Origin: Alkalithermobacter paradoxus
GTDB taxonomy: Bacteria; Bacillota; Clostridia; Peptostreptococcales; Peptostreptococcaceae
DNA length: 64,000 nt
Assembly: GCA_002029295.1 (NCBI GenBank)
Contig: MZGW01000001.1
Location: forward strand, 248,001 to 312,000
Direction: 5' to 3'
Shown here: positions 28,373 to 35,878 of the stretch, in pieces
How positions within the stretch are numbered: the first letter of the stretch is position 1
Layout: each line of letters starts with the position of its first letter
Made by a program: the position numbers and the translations under genes
The notes under the pieces: model-generated
What the model was told of the DNA's origin: nothing
Seen by the model: the letters and a program-made list of their open reading frames with translations, nothing else
The model's database searches: none

Positions 28373-28762
28373 TTACATAAACTTCATTTGATCTTTTCTA
28401 TGCTGTTGTTTTTCTTTAATTTTCTCTATAGTTTCTGAATCTAAGTGATCAGCATTATGTTCTAAGTAACCCTGGGTGTACTCATAATTTTTCTTTAGAT
28501 TTTCAAGAGGAGTATCAGCATTAGCGTGCTCTCCATAAGCTATTATATTCTTAAGGTTTTCCATTTGTTCCTTTCTTTCACGTTGAATTTCCTGAGCATG
28601 ACGAATTTGTTCAGGAGAAGCTATGTCTGAATGTTGCTCAAGATGTCTTTCAGTACGAGTATATTTATCTACAATATTTATTAAATCTTCTACTCTACGA
28701 GCATTTTCAACGCCTAGACTTTTATTTGTATTTACATTATGATCTTTATCATTTCTTTTCAT
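28373..28762 (-). CDS. hypothetical protein made of two similar ~40-residue repeats
   Basis: This is a 129-residue, highly charged helical protein. Two segments align: YTRTERHLEQHSDIASPEQI followed by RHAQEIQRERKEQM (about 34-67), and YEYTQGYLEHNADHLDSETI followed by EKIKEKQQHRKDQM (about 93-127). The shared pattern is Y-x2-T-x2-(H/Y)LE-(Q/H)-x(S/A)D, then a basic helix ending RK-(E/D)-QM. There is no signal peptide or membrane segment. AAGGAGGT lies eight bases before the ATG. I do not recognise the family; a spore-associated protein is possible, unproven. Confidence 0.75.
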   Translation of the reverse strand: MKRNDKDHNVNTNKSLGVENARRVEDLINIVDKYTRTERHLEQHSDIASPEQIRHAQEIQRERKEQMENLKNIIAYGEHANADTPLENLKKNYEYTQGYLEHNADHLDSETIEKIKEKQQHRKDQMKFM

Positions 28763-28927
28763 TATACAACCTCCTTAAATATATTATACTCAATATTATT
28801 TTTTCATTTTTTTGATTTATGATACTTCGTAAACTTTTCCAAATAAAAATTGATAAAAAAATCAAGGAATTTAGCAGTTTTTATAGAAAAATAATTAAAG
28901 CAAAAAAAATAACGAGAGGAGATATAT

Positions 28928-29356
28928 ATGTTTTTAGAATCTATAAAAAATGGTTTTAAAAAAGGAATAGAAACAACATGGATACTTTCAAAAGTTATAA
29001 TTCCTGTATATTTATTTGTAACTATTTTAAAATACACACCTGTGATTAATTGGATTGCAAGTTTATTTAGGCCACTTATGGCACTTTTTAATTTGCCAGG
29101 AGAAGCTGCTATAATTTTGGTTTTGGGCAATGTACTTAATTTGTATGCTGCAATTGGAGCGATGAGTGCTATATCACTAAACGGGTATGAAGCTACAACA
29201 CTTGCAGTTATGTTAGGATTTTCTCATTCGCTTTTAGTGGAAACTGCAGTTACAAAAAAGTTGGGAATAAAATCTTCAATAGTTTTAGCTACAAGAATAA
29301 CACTAGCATTGATATTTGGAATAATAATAGGAAACTTAGGGGGAATATTATGGTAG
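28928..29356 (+). CDS. nucleoside-recognition (Gate) domain membrane protein, first of a pair
   Basis: This 142-residue protein with about four membrane helices contains LFNLPGEAAIILVLGNVLNL and GFSHSLLVETAVTKKLG, which fit the Gate domain shared by nucleoside transporters, FeoB and the spore maturation proteins SpmA/SpmB. GAGAGGAG lies upstream. It overlaps a second Gate protein by seven bases, so the two are likely halves of one transporter. SpmA and SpmB are each longer, so this is a related but distinct pair with unknown substrate. Confidence 0.78.
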   Translation: MFLESIKNGFKKGIETTWILSKVIIPVYLFVTILKYTPVINWIASLFRPLMALFNLPGEAAIILVLGNVLNLYAAIGAMSAISLNGYEATTLAVMLGFSHSLLVETAVTKKLGIKSSIVLATRITLALIFGIIIGNLGGILW

Positions 29357-29814
29357 ATATTATAAAAGAAGGGCTTACAGGTAGTTTTAGATCTGTTTAT
29401 TCAATAGCTATTATAGTTATCCCTACTATGATAGTTTTAGAAATACTGAAAAACTATTCTATATTAGATAAAATATCAGATTTTTTTAAATTTATAAGTG
29501 ATTTTTTTGGAATATCAAAAGATACAACTCTTCCTATATTGGTTGGAACTATATTTGGAATATCATACGGTGCTGGAGTTATAATACAAAGTGTTAAAGA
29601 AAAGGATATAAGCAATAGAGATATTTTTTTAATGGTCAACTTTCTAATAATTTGTCATGCAGTTGTTGAGGATACTCTTATATTTATAGCTGTAGGATCA
29701 AATGGATTTATATTATTAGGAAGTAGAGTAATAGCTGCTGTACTTGTTACATATATTTTATCTAAAAGATCAAATTTCAATGAAAATGGCTATATGATCA
29801 GTAGTAATAGATAA
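29350..29814 (+). CDS. nucleoside-recognition (Gate) domain membrane protein, second of a pair
   Basis: This 154-residue protein with about four membrane helices has GTIFGISYGAGVIIQSVKEK and NFLIICHAVVEDTLIF, the second-half pattern of Gate-domain pairs (compare SFSHALVEDT-type motifs in the partner). It starts within the last codons of the preceding gene after GGGGG, so the products are coupled and probably form a heterodimer. The substrate is unknown. Confidence 0.78.
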   Translation: MVDIIKEGLTGSFRSVYSIAIIVIPTMIVLEILKNYSILDKISDFFKFISDFFGISKDTTLPILVGTIFGISYGAGVIIQSVKEKDISNRDIFLMVNFLIICHAVVEDTLIFIAVGSNGFILLGSRVIAAVLVTYILSKRSNFNENGYMISSNR

Positions 29815-29849
29815 TAATTTATTAAGTTTATTATACGAGGAGGTATAAT

Positions 29850-29927
29850 ATGTTAAATTTATTAATAAAAATAATACTTTTTCCGTTTTTCGTACTATAT
29901 CATCTAATAAAACTGATTATTAGATAG
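29850..29927 (+). CDS. very small hydrophobic peptide, 25 residues
   Basis: The frame reads MLNLLIKIILFPFFVLYHLI and then KLIIR, a single membrane-spanning peptide with a basic end. It has an excellent ribosome site (GAGGAGG six bases before the ATG) and begins 35 bases after the Gate-protein pair. It could be a small accessory subunit of that pair, a small membrane regulator, or a type I toxin-like peptide; the sequence does not decide. Its reality rests on the ribosome site. Confidence 0.5.
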   Translation: MLNLLIKIILFPFFVLYHLIKLIIR

Positions 29928-29963
29928 TATTATCCAAATAATTTATCATAAATTTTTTCAATT

Positions 29964-30006
29964 AGTGATTTGAGTCACATTAAATAAACCAAAACTAAAG
30001 TATATT
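29964..30006 (+). promoter_or_regulatory. hcp: CRP/FNR-type operator and -10 box before hcp
   Basis: GTGA-TTTGAG-TCAC (29965-29978) is a CRP/FNR-family inverted repeat. TATATT (30001-30006) follows as a -10 box with no -35 box, giving a predicted start at about 30013 and placing the operator centre at -41.5, the classic class II activator position. HcpR, a CRP/FNR-family regulator, controls hcp genes in many anaerobes, so an HcpR-like activator is the likely binder (inference). Confidence 0.6.
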
Positions 30007-30050
30007 AGACTCATAAGAAAAAACAAATTACTTGAAAGGGGATATGAAAA

Positions 30051-31418
30051 ATGTTTGGTTTATTTAAAAATGGTAAAGAAGAAGTAAAAACAAATGAGTC
30101 TAATCCAATGTTTTGTTATCAATGCGAGCAAACACCAGCTAATGGATGTACAAAGTTTGGTGTATGCGGAAAGAATCCTGACATAGCTAGTCTTCAGGAT
30201 ATAATAGTATTTGGTCTTAAAGGTGTTGCAGCCTACGCAACTCATGCAAGAGAACTTGGTATGATAGATCCTGAAGTTGATGCAATAGCACATGAAGCTT
30301 TATACGCAACTTTAACAAATTCTAACTTCAATCTAAAAGAGCATATAGATATGGCTATGAAAGTAGGTCAAGGAACAGTTAAAGTAATGGATTTATTAGA
30401 TAGAGCACATACTCAAAGACTTGGCGTTCCAGTTCCTGTGAAAGTTTCTCAAGATAAGGTTGAAGGACACTGCATATTAGTTACAGGACATAACTTATAT
30501 GCACTTGAAGAGTTGCTAAAACAAACAGAAGGTAAAGGAATAAATGTATATACTCACTCAGAAATGCTTCCAGCTCATGGGTATCCAGAGCTTAAAAAAT
30601 ATTCTCACTTAAAAGGTAATGTTGGTAAAGCTTGGTTCGATCAAAGAAAATTATTTGAAGAGTTCCCAGGAGCAATACTTGGTACTACAAACTGCTTAAT
30701 GCCAGTTAAGGGAAGCTATTCAGACAGATTCTGGACCTACGGGACTTGTGGGCTTGAAGGAGTAGCAAAAATAGTAAATAATGACTTTACTCCAATAATA
30801 GAGAAAGCTTTATCACTTCCAAAAGCTAATATTGAGTCAGATAAAACTTTAACTACTGGCTTCCATCACCACACAGTTTTAGGCATAGCTCCTGAAATAA
30901 TAGATGCAGTAAAGGAAGGTAAAATCAAAAGATTCTTTGTAATAGCAGGATGTGATGCTCCTACAAAAGGAAGAGATTATTACAGAGAGCTTGCTCACTC
31001 TTTACCAAAAGAGTGTGTGCTTTTAACAACTTCATGTGGTAAATTCAGATTCAATGATATAGACTTTGGAACAGTTCCAGGAACAAATATACCAAGATAT
31101 ATAGATTTAGGTCAATGTAACAACTCAGGCTCAGCTGTGAAAATAGCTTTAGCACTTGCGGATGCTTTTGAGTGCACAGTAAATGACTTACCACTTACAA
31201 TAGTATTATCTTGGTTTGAGCAAAAAGCTGTAGCTATATTACTTGGACTATTTAGTCTTGGAGTTAAGAATATGTATGTAGGACCTTCTGCACCTAAATT
31301 CATAACTCCTGGAGTGCTTGGTGTACTTCAAGATACATTTAATTTACAATTAATAAGCACAGATGCAAAAGCAGATTTAGCTAAAATGCTAGGTGAAGAA
31401 GCTACTGCAAACGCATAA
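30051..31418 (+). CDS. hcp: hybrid cluster protein, short (class III-like)
   Basis: This 455-residue protein has N-terminal cluster cysteines 22, 25, 33 and 39 (CYQCEQTPANGCTKFGVC). The hybrid-cluster ligands are all visible in VTGHNL, HSEMLPAHGYPEL, TTNCLMP, AGCDAP, TTSCGKFRF, LGQCNNS and LSWFEQKAVAIL. Hcp acts as a nitric oxide reductase making nitrous oxide and as a protein S-nitrosylase; older annotations call it hydroxylamine reductase. It is about 90 residues shorter than the second Hcp at 53936, lacking one helical bundle, as in class III. A probable CRP/FNR-type activator site precedes it, and a soluble chemoreceptor follows. Confidence 0.95.
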   Translation: MFGLFKNGKEEVKTNESNPMFCYQCEQTPANGCTKFGVCGKNPDIASLQDIIVFGLKGVAAYATHARELGMIDPEVDAIAHEALYATLTNSNFNLKEHIDMAMKVGQGTVKVMDLLDRAHTQRLGVPVPVKVSQDKVEGHCILVTGHNLYALEELLKQTEGKGINVYTHSEMLPAHGYPELKKYSHLKGNVGKAWFDQRKLFEEFPGAILGTTNCLMPVKGSYSDRFWTYGTCGLEGVAKIVNNDFTPIIEKALSLPKANIESDKTLTTGFHHHTVLGIAPEIIDAVKEGKIKRFFVIAGCDAPTKGRDYYRELAHSLPKECVLLTTSCGKFRFNDIDFGTVPGTNIPRYIDLGQCNNSGSAVKIALALADAFECTVNDLPLTIVLSWFEQKAVAILLGLFSLGVKNMYVGPSAPKFITPGVLGVLQDTFNLQLISTDAKADLAKMLGEEATANA

Positions 31419-31426
31419 TATATAGT

Positions 31427-31460
31427 ATAAGCCTCTGATATCAGGGGCTTATATTTATAT
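31427..31460 (+). terminator. hairpin after hcp, probable weak terminator
   Basis: ATAAGCCTCTG (31427-31437) pairs with CAGGGGCTTAT (31442-31452) with one G-U; the tail ATTTATAT is poor in Ts, so read-through into the chemoreceptor gene is likely. Confidence 0.65.
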
Positions 31461-31491
31461 GATAATCTGTATTTGAGGAGGTGGGCTAATA

Positions 31492-32433
31492 GTGATAGGT
31501 TTCATGAAGAGAAAAAAATTAAACTTATCAGTTGAACACAAGGCTAAAGATGTACAAGTTCAAGCATTTGAGAAAAGTATAAGTATAGATACAGTAAAAA
31601 ATATACATAAACAAATAGAGTTAATAATAAATCAGCATAATTTAGTAAATAGCGATCATGAAATATTGGCAAACCTAGCAAAAAAAATAGAAGATGAAGT
31701 AGAAATTATTTCTGATCTAACAAACAAAACTAATATATCAACTAATACTTTAGATAAGGAAGGCAAAAACCTACTTGAGATAACAGAAAAAACAGTATTG
31801 AAATCTAAAGAAGGTAAGCAATCCATAGAAAGTGTAATGGATATTATTGCATCTTTAGAAAGAGAAACAAATAGTACTTATAATAGTATCGTTAAGCTAG
31901 GAGAAAGCTTGAAAGAAATTAGCGATATAACAAAAGTTATTGGCCAGATAGCTAGTCAGACAAATTTGCTTGCATTAAATGCGGCTATCGAGGCAGCACG
32001 AGCGGGAGAATATGGAAAAGGTTTTGCTGTAGTTGCAGATGAGGTACGCAAATTAGCAGAGATGACAACTCAAAGTACAAAAGATATATCACAACTGATA
32101 AGTAATATTGAAAGTGAAACTAAGGATGTATTATACAAATCTAGTCAAAGTAAAAGTGTAATCTCACAGGGAACAAATGCATCTAAAATAGCGGTGCAGA
32201 AAATAGATGAAACATTAGATGGATTTAAAATTGTAGAATCTGAAGTTGATGAAGTAATTAAAATTATAGGCCAACAAAAACAATATGTATCAAATGTCTT
32301 GGATAATATAGGGGAAGTTAAGAAAATATTAAAAGACACTAACGAAGGATTAATCAGACATGTAAGAGAAGCTAGTGTAGTAGATGCTCAATTAGAAGAA
32401 AGTGTGCGAAAAGTAGCTGCATCTATAGAATGA
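31492..32433 (+). CDS. soluble methyl-accepting chemotaxis-type signalling protein
   Basis: This 313-residue protein has no membrane segment. Residues 1-110 are helical without a recognised sensor domain. Residues 120-313 form the receptor signalling domain with the conserved tip [20 protein letters not shown] and [12 protein letters not shown], which contacts CheA and CheW. A GTG start at 31492 follows AGGAGGT by eight bases; an ATG at 31504 is the alternative. It follows hcp after a weak terminator, so it may report redox or nitrosative conditions, but no heme or iron-sulfur motif is visible (no cysteines at all). Confidence 0.88.
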   Translation: MIGFMKRKKLNLSVEHKAKDVQVQAFEKSISIDTVKNIHKQIELIINQHNLVNSDHEILANLAKKIEDEVEIISDLTNKTNISTNTLDKEGKNLLEITEKTVLKSKEGKQSIESVMDIIASLERETNSTYNSIVKLGESLKEISDITKVIGQIASQTNLLALNAAIEAARAGEYGKGFAVVADEVRKLAEMTTQSTKDISQLISNIESETKDVLYKSSQSKSVISQGTNASKIAVQKIDETLDGFKIVESEVDEVIKIIGQQKQYVSNVLDNIGEVKKILKDTNEGLIRHVREASVVDAQLEESVRKVAASIE

Positions 32434-32443
32434 TAAATAAAAT

Positions 32444-32488
32444 AAAAAAGGTGGAATTATAAAATTTTATAATTCTACCTTTTTTACT
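32444..32488 (+). terminator. long intrinsic terminator
   Basis: A roughly 20-bp A/T-rich stem with core GGTGGAATTAT/ATAATTCTACC centres on 32464 and ends in TTTTTT. Confidence 0.85.
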
Positions 32489-32531
32489 TTAAACATATAA
32501 TTTTATTAGCTATTCTGGGGAGGTAAGCTAA

Positions 32532-33641
32532 ATGTTTATATGTTTAAATTTTAGAAAATTCAAAATTATAACTGTGCTATCTTTGCTATTAATAAGCTCA
32601 ATAATTTATACTTCCATAAAACACAAGGACATAATATTTACAATGCTTGTGGAAGAAGATTTTTCTCAAATAATACAGGAAATTTTTGATTTGAGAAATG
32701 AGGCTATCCTCAACAAAGATGTAGAGACATTAGATATACTATACACTAAGGAAACTAAATATGGACTTTGGGCATATGAACATGAAATCAAGAAGATGAA
32801 ATATCTACATAAATGGTCTGAAAAACAAGGGGTTAAATTTACTGATATAAAGACTATAACAAAAATTAGAAGTATAAAGAAAAAAGAAGATAGGTATTCT
32901 ATAAATCTTATGGTTTCTACGGAATACAATTATTCTTACGAAGGAGAAGAGAGAACAAATATGTTTAGGATAGGAACTTATCACTATCTAGATATACAAA
33001 ATAGAAATGATGAGTGGATAATATTAAAAGAGTGGTATGTAGATCCATTTGCTGATTCTATGCACTTAGATGATATAAAAAGTGAAGAAATAAAGCAGTA
33101 TATATTATCTCAACCAGAAAGAGACCTCTCAAATATAAATGAAAGAAGAATAAATGCTGTTAAATATGCAGATCAATATAGTGGAGCTGCATCAGATGAA
33201 GAATATGGATTTAAGTATAATAATAAATATAAAAATTATAATCCTTTAGGAGGAGATTGTGCAAATTTCGCATCGCAAATTCTATACGAAGGTGGTAAGT
33301 TTAGAAAAACAAGCACATGGAATTATGATAGTAGTGGAGGAAGTAAGGCATGGGTAAATGCACAGGCATTTAAAAACTATATGATAAATAGTGGAAGGGC
33401 ATCGGTAATAGCATATGGAACTTATGATAAGGTATATAAGGCATCTTACAAATTACTACCAGGAGACTTTGTTGCCTACGAAAAAAATGGAAAGATAACT
33501 CATATATCTGTTGCTACAGGAGCAGACTCAAAAGGGTATTCGTTAGTTAATTGTCACAATACAGATAGACATAGAGTTCCATGGGACTTAGGATGGAGTA
33601 ACAAGGGAATAAAGTTTTGGCTTGTGAGGGTTCACTATTAA
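32532..33641 (+). CDS. membrane-anchored or secreted amidase-domain (Amidase_6) protein
   Basis: This 369-residue protein has an N-terminal hydrophobic segment (about 10-27), a charged middle region (30-205) and a C-terminal Amidase_6 domain (about 206-369). The domain shows NAVKYADQYSG, the probable nucleophile in NPLGGDCANFASQILYEGG, LLPGDFVAY, ITHISVATG and LVNCHNTDRH, a papain-like Cys-His-Asn arrangement. Such proteins are thought to act on the cell wall. GGGGAGG lies eight bases upstream of the ATG. It is a single gene between terminators. Confidence 0.85.
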   Translation: MFICLNFRKFKIITVLSLLLISSIIYTSIKHKDIIFTMLVEEDFSQIIQEIFDLRNEAILNKDVETLDILYTKETKYGLWAYEHEIKKMKYLHKWSEKQGVKFTDIKTITKIRSIKKKEDRYSINLMVSTEYNYSYEGEERTNMFRIGTYHYLDIQNRNDEWIILKEWYVDPFADSMHLDDIKSEEIKQYILSQPERDLSNINERRINAVKYADQYSGAASDEEYGFKYNNKYKNYNPLGGDCANFASQILYEGGKFRKTSTWNYDSSGGSKAWVNAQAFKNYMINSGRASVIAYGTYDKVYKASYKLLPGDFVAYEKNGKITHISVATGADSKGYSLVNCHNTDRHRVPWDLGWSNKGIKFWLVRVHY

Positions 33642-33705
33642 ATGAATATAATTAATAAAATTTAGAATTTACAAAAAATAAATTAAAATAAATTATGTAT
33701 TTCTA

Positions 33706-33734
33706 TTGACAGTATCCGGAAAATAGAGTAAGAT
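33706..33734 (+). promoter_or_regulatory. sigma-A promoter of the cold-shock gene
   Basis: TTGACA (33706-33711), 17-base spacer, TAAGAT (33729-33734). It gives a leader of about 54 bases before the ATG at 33795. Confidence 0.75.
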
Positions 33735-33774
33735 ATTACTAACGCAAGCAGTACAATGTAAGCGTAAGTAATAT
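33733..33774 (+). promoter_or_regulatory. hairpin in the cold-shock mRNA leader
   Basis: ATATTACTAACGC (33733-33745) pairs with GCGTAAGTAATAT (33762-33774) with one mismatch, ending seven bases before the Shine-Dalgarno sequence GGAGG (33781-33785). The 5' end of the stem overlaps the promoter -10 box. A temperature- or Csp-sensitive leader structure is a reasonable inference. Confidence 0.5.
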
Positions 33775-33794
33775 TCTTTAGGAGGAATTTAATA

Positions 33795-33995
33795 ATGAAA
33801 ACAGGAATAGTTAAATGGTTTAACTCAGAAAAAGGATACGGATTCATATCTGTAGACGGAGAAAATGATGTATTCGTACATTACTCAGCTATCCAAGGAG
33901 AAGGATACAAAACTTTAGAAGAAGGACAAAAGGTTGAATTTGAAGTAGTTGAAGGTGCTAGAGGACCTCAAGCTGCTAACGTTGTAAGAGCGTAA
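33795..33995 (+). CDS. csp: cold-shock protein (CspA family)
   Basis: This 66-residue single cold-shock domain has both RNA-binding motifs, KGYGFI (RNP1) and VFVHYSAI (RNP2), starting [17 protein letters not shown]. It is an RNA chaperone that melts secondary structure at low temperature. It has its own consensus promoter, a structured leader and a strong terminator. The codons (GGA, CCT, GCT) look like those of a highly expressed gene. Confidence 0.97.
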   Translation: MKTGIVKWFNSEKGYGFISVDGENDVFVHYSAIQGEGYKTLEEGQKVEFEVVEGARGPQAANVVRA

Positions 33996-34039
33996 TTCAA
34001 AATTGACATATATCTAAAGTTAATGATAGAGATATCAGG

Positions 34040-34072
34040 GCCGCCTCAATTTGAAATTGAGACGGCTTTTTT
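34040..34072 (+). terminator. intrinsic terminator of csp
   Basis: GCCGCCTCAATTT (34040-34052) pairs with AAATTGAGACGGC (34054-34066), one C-A mismatch, followed by TTTTTT. Confidence 0.85.
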
Positions 34073-34179
34073 GTTGTATTTACATTTAATTTGTAATCTT
34101 TTAATGATATAATAATAATATATATTAAAGTTAAATATAGGTTAAATGCAGTAGTGTTTGTTAACTGGAGGGGGATTCT

Positions 34180-34605
34180 ATGAATATTGCGTTTTTTCTT
34201 ACACCTAAAAAAGATGTTATATGCCTAACGCCGAATGCAACTATGAGGCAAGCTCTAGAAAGAATGGAGTATCACAGATATACAGCTGTACCTATAATAG
34301 ATGATGAAGGAAGATATGTAGGAACGATAACAGAAGGAGATTTGCTTTGGATGCTAAAGAATACTCCTGATCTTAATTTCAAAAACACTAGCAAAATACT
34401 TCTAAAAGATATACCTAGACACATGGACAATAAGGCAGTATCTATAAATGCAAATATAGAAGATTTAATATCAATTTCAGTAAACCAAAACTTTCTACCT
34501 GTTATAGATGATCAGAATGTGTTCATAGGAATAATAAAAAGAAGTGACATTATAAATTATTGTTATAATTCGATGTTCAAATGCTTAGAAGCTAATAACA
34601 CATAG
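34180..34605 (+). CDS. two-CBS-domain protein
   Basis: This 141-residue protein consists only of a CBS pair. The first repeat shows TMRQALERMEYHRYTAVPII and GRYVGTITEGDLLW, the second VSINANIEDLISISVNQNFL, PVIDD and FIGIIKRSDII. CBS pairs bind adenine nucleotides and act as energy sensors, often in trans. GGAGGGGG lies upstream. It is monocistronic, with no enzyme or transporter partner next to it. Confidence 0.9.
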   Translation: MNIAFFLTPKKDVICLTPNATMRQALERMEYHRYTAVPIIDDEGRYVGTITEGDLLWMLKNTPDLNFKNTSKILLKDIPRHMDNKAVSINANIEDLISISVNQNFLPVIDDQNVFIGIIKRSDIINYCYNSMFKCLEANNT

Positions 34606-34613
34606 ATTTTGCT

Positions 34614-34648
34614 AAATCATGAAGATATTATCTTCATGATTTTTTTTA
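34614..34648 (+). terminator. intrinsic terminator
   Basis: AAATCATGAAGA (34614-34625) pairs perfectly with TCTTCATGATTT (34631-34642), followed by TTTTTT. Confidence 0.9.
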
Positions 34649-34708
34649 CTAAGATTAATATTTTAGGAAAGAATATTAAATACGAGAAATGAAATAAGGA
34701 GAGATATA

Positions 34709-35866
34709 ATGAATAAAACATTTGACAAATTAGGAATAGATGCAAAGTTAGTACAAGCTCTTAGTAAACTAAATATAACAAGTCCAACTAATATACAAGA
34801 AAAAGTGATACCTGTTGCACTTGAAAATAAAGATGTAATAGGTAAATCAGAAACTGGAACAGGAAAAACATTAGCTTACTTACTTCCTACACTTCAGAAA
34901 ATAGACACATCTTCTAAAGATGCCCAAGCTATAGTTTTGACACCGACCCATGAACTTTCTATACAAGTACAAAGGGTTATAGACTCAATAAGTAAAAATA
35001 CATCTAATCCTGTAAGGTCAGCTTTGATAGTTGGAAATGTAAATATAAGAAGGCAGTTAGACAGACTAAAGGAAAAACCACACATAATTGTTGGAACTAG
35101 TGGTAGAATACTTGAACTTATAAATTTGAGAAAAATAAAGGCGCATACAATAAAGACCATTGTAATTGATGAGGTTGATAGACTTTTAGATAAATACAAT
35201 ATAGATAATGTAAAAGCTATAATAAAAGCTACTTTAAGAGAAAGACAGATATTAGCATTTTCTGCCACTATTAATGAAGATATAATTAATATATCAAAAG
35301 AAATCATGCAAGAACCTGAGTTTGTCGAAGCTCAAGAAAAGCAACAAATACCCAGTAAAATTTCACATATGTATTTTTCATCTCCTAAAAGAGAAAAAAT
35401 AGAAGTATTAAGAAAACTTATAAGAATATTCAATCCTCAAAAGGCGATAGTATTTATTAATAACAGTTACGATGTTGAAGTAGCATGTGAGAAATTAAGA
35501 TATCATAAGCTAAATATTGCAGCTATACATGGAAATTTCATAAAGAAAGATAGAAAAAGAGTCATGGAAGAATTTAAGAAAGGAAATATTCAAGTATTGA
35601 TAGCATCAGATATAGGGGCTAGAGGTCTTGATATAAAGGGAGTTACTCATATATTTAATGTGGACATACCTGAAGATCCTAATAATTATCTTCATAGAGT
35701 AGGAAGAAGTGCAAGGGCAGGAGAAAGTGGAATAGCAGTATCAATAGTATCAAATTCAGAAAAATCATTAATAGCTAGATTTGAAAGATACTTTAATATA
35801 AAAATAGCACACAAGTATATGTATATGGGAAAAATATTTGATGTAAAGAATAATAACAAAAAATAA
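34709..35866 (+). CDS. DEAD-box-family RNA helicase, short form
   Basis: This 385-residue protein has only the two RecA-like domains, with no C-terminal RNA-binding extension. The motifs appear in order: Q motif (ITSPTNIQEKVIP), motif I (SETGTGKT), Ia (TPTHELSIQVQ), Ib (GTSGRILEL), motif II as DEVD rather than DEAD, III (SAT), V (ASDIGARGLDI) and VI (HRVGRSARAG). It probably unwinds short RNA duplexes in ribosome assembly or mRNA decay. AAGGAGAG lies upstream. uvsE follows after 12 bases, likely in the same transcript. Confidence 0.93.
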   Translation: MNKTFDKLGIDAKLVQALSKLNITSPTNIQEKVIPVALENKDVIGKSETGTGKTLAYLLPTLQKIDTSSKDAQAIVLTPTHELSIQVQRVIDSISKNTSNPVRSALIVGNVNIRRQLDRLKEKPHIIVGTSGRILELINLRKIKAHTIKTIVIDEVDRLLDKYNIDNVKAIIKATLRERQILAFSATINEDIINISKEIMQEPEFVEAQEKQQIPSKISHMYFSSPKREKIEVLRKLIRIFNPQKAIVFINNSYDVEVACEKLRYHKLNIAAIHGNFIKKDRKRVMEEFKKGNIQVLIASDIGARGLDIKGVTHIFNVDIPEDPNNYLHRVGRSARAGESGIAVSIVSNSEKSLIARFERYFNIKIAHKYMYMGKIFDVKNNNKK

Positions 35867-35878
35867 AGAGGTGTAGTA

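Noticed and set aside
28804..29130. 108-codon minus-strand frame over the first Gate-domain gene
   Set aside because: The plus strand encodes a recognisable membrane protein with a good ribosome site; the minus frame has neither.
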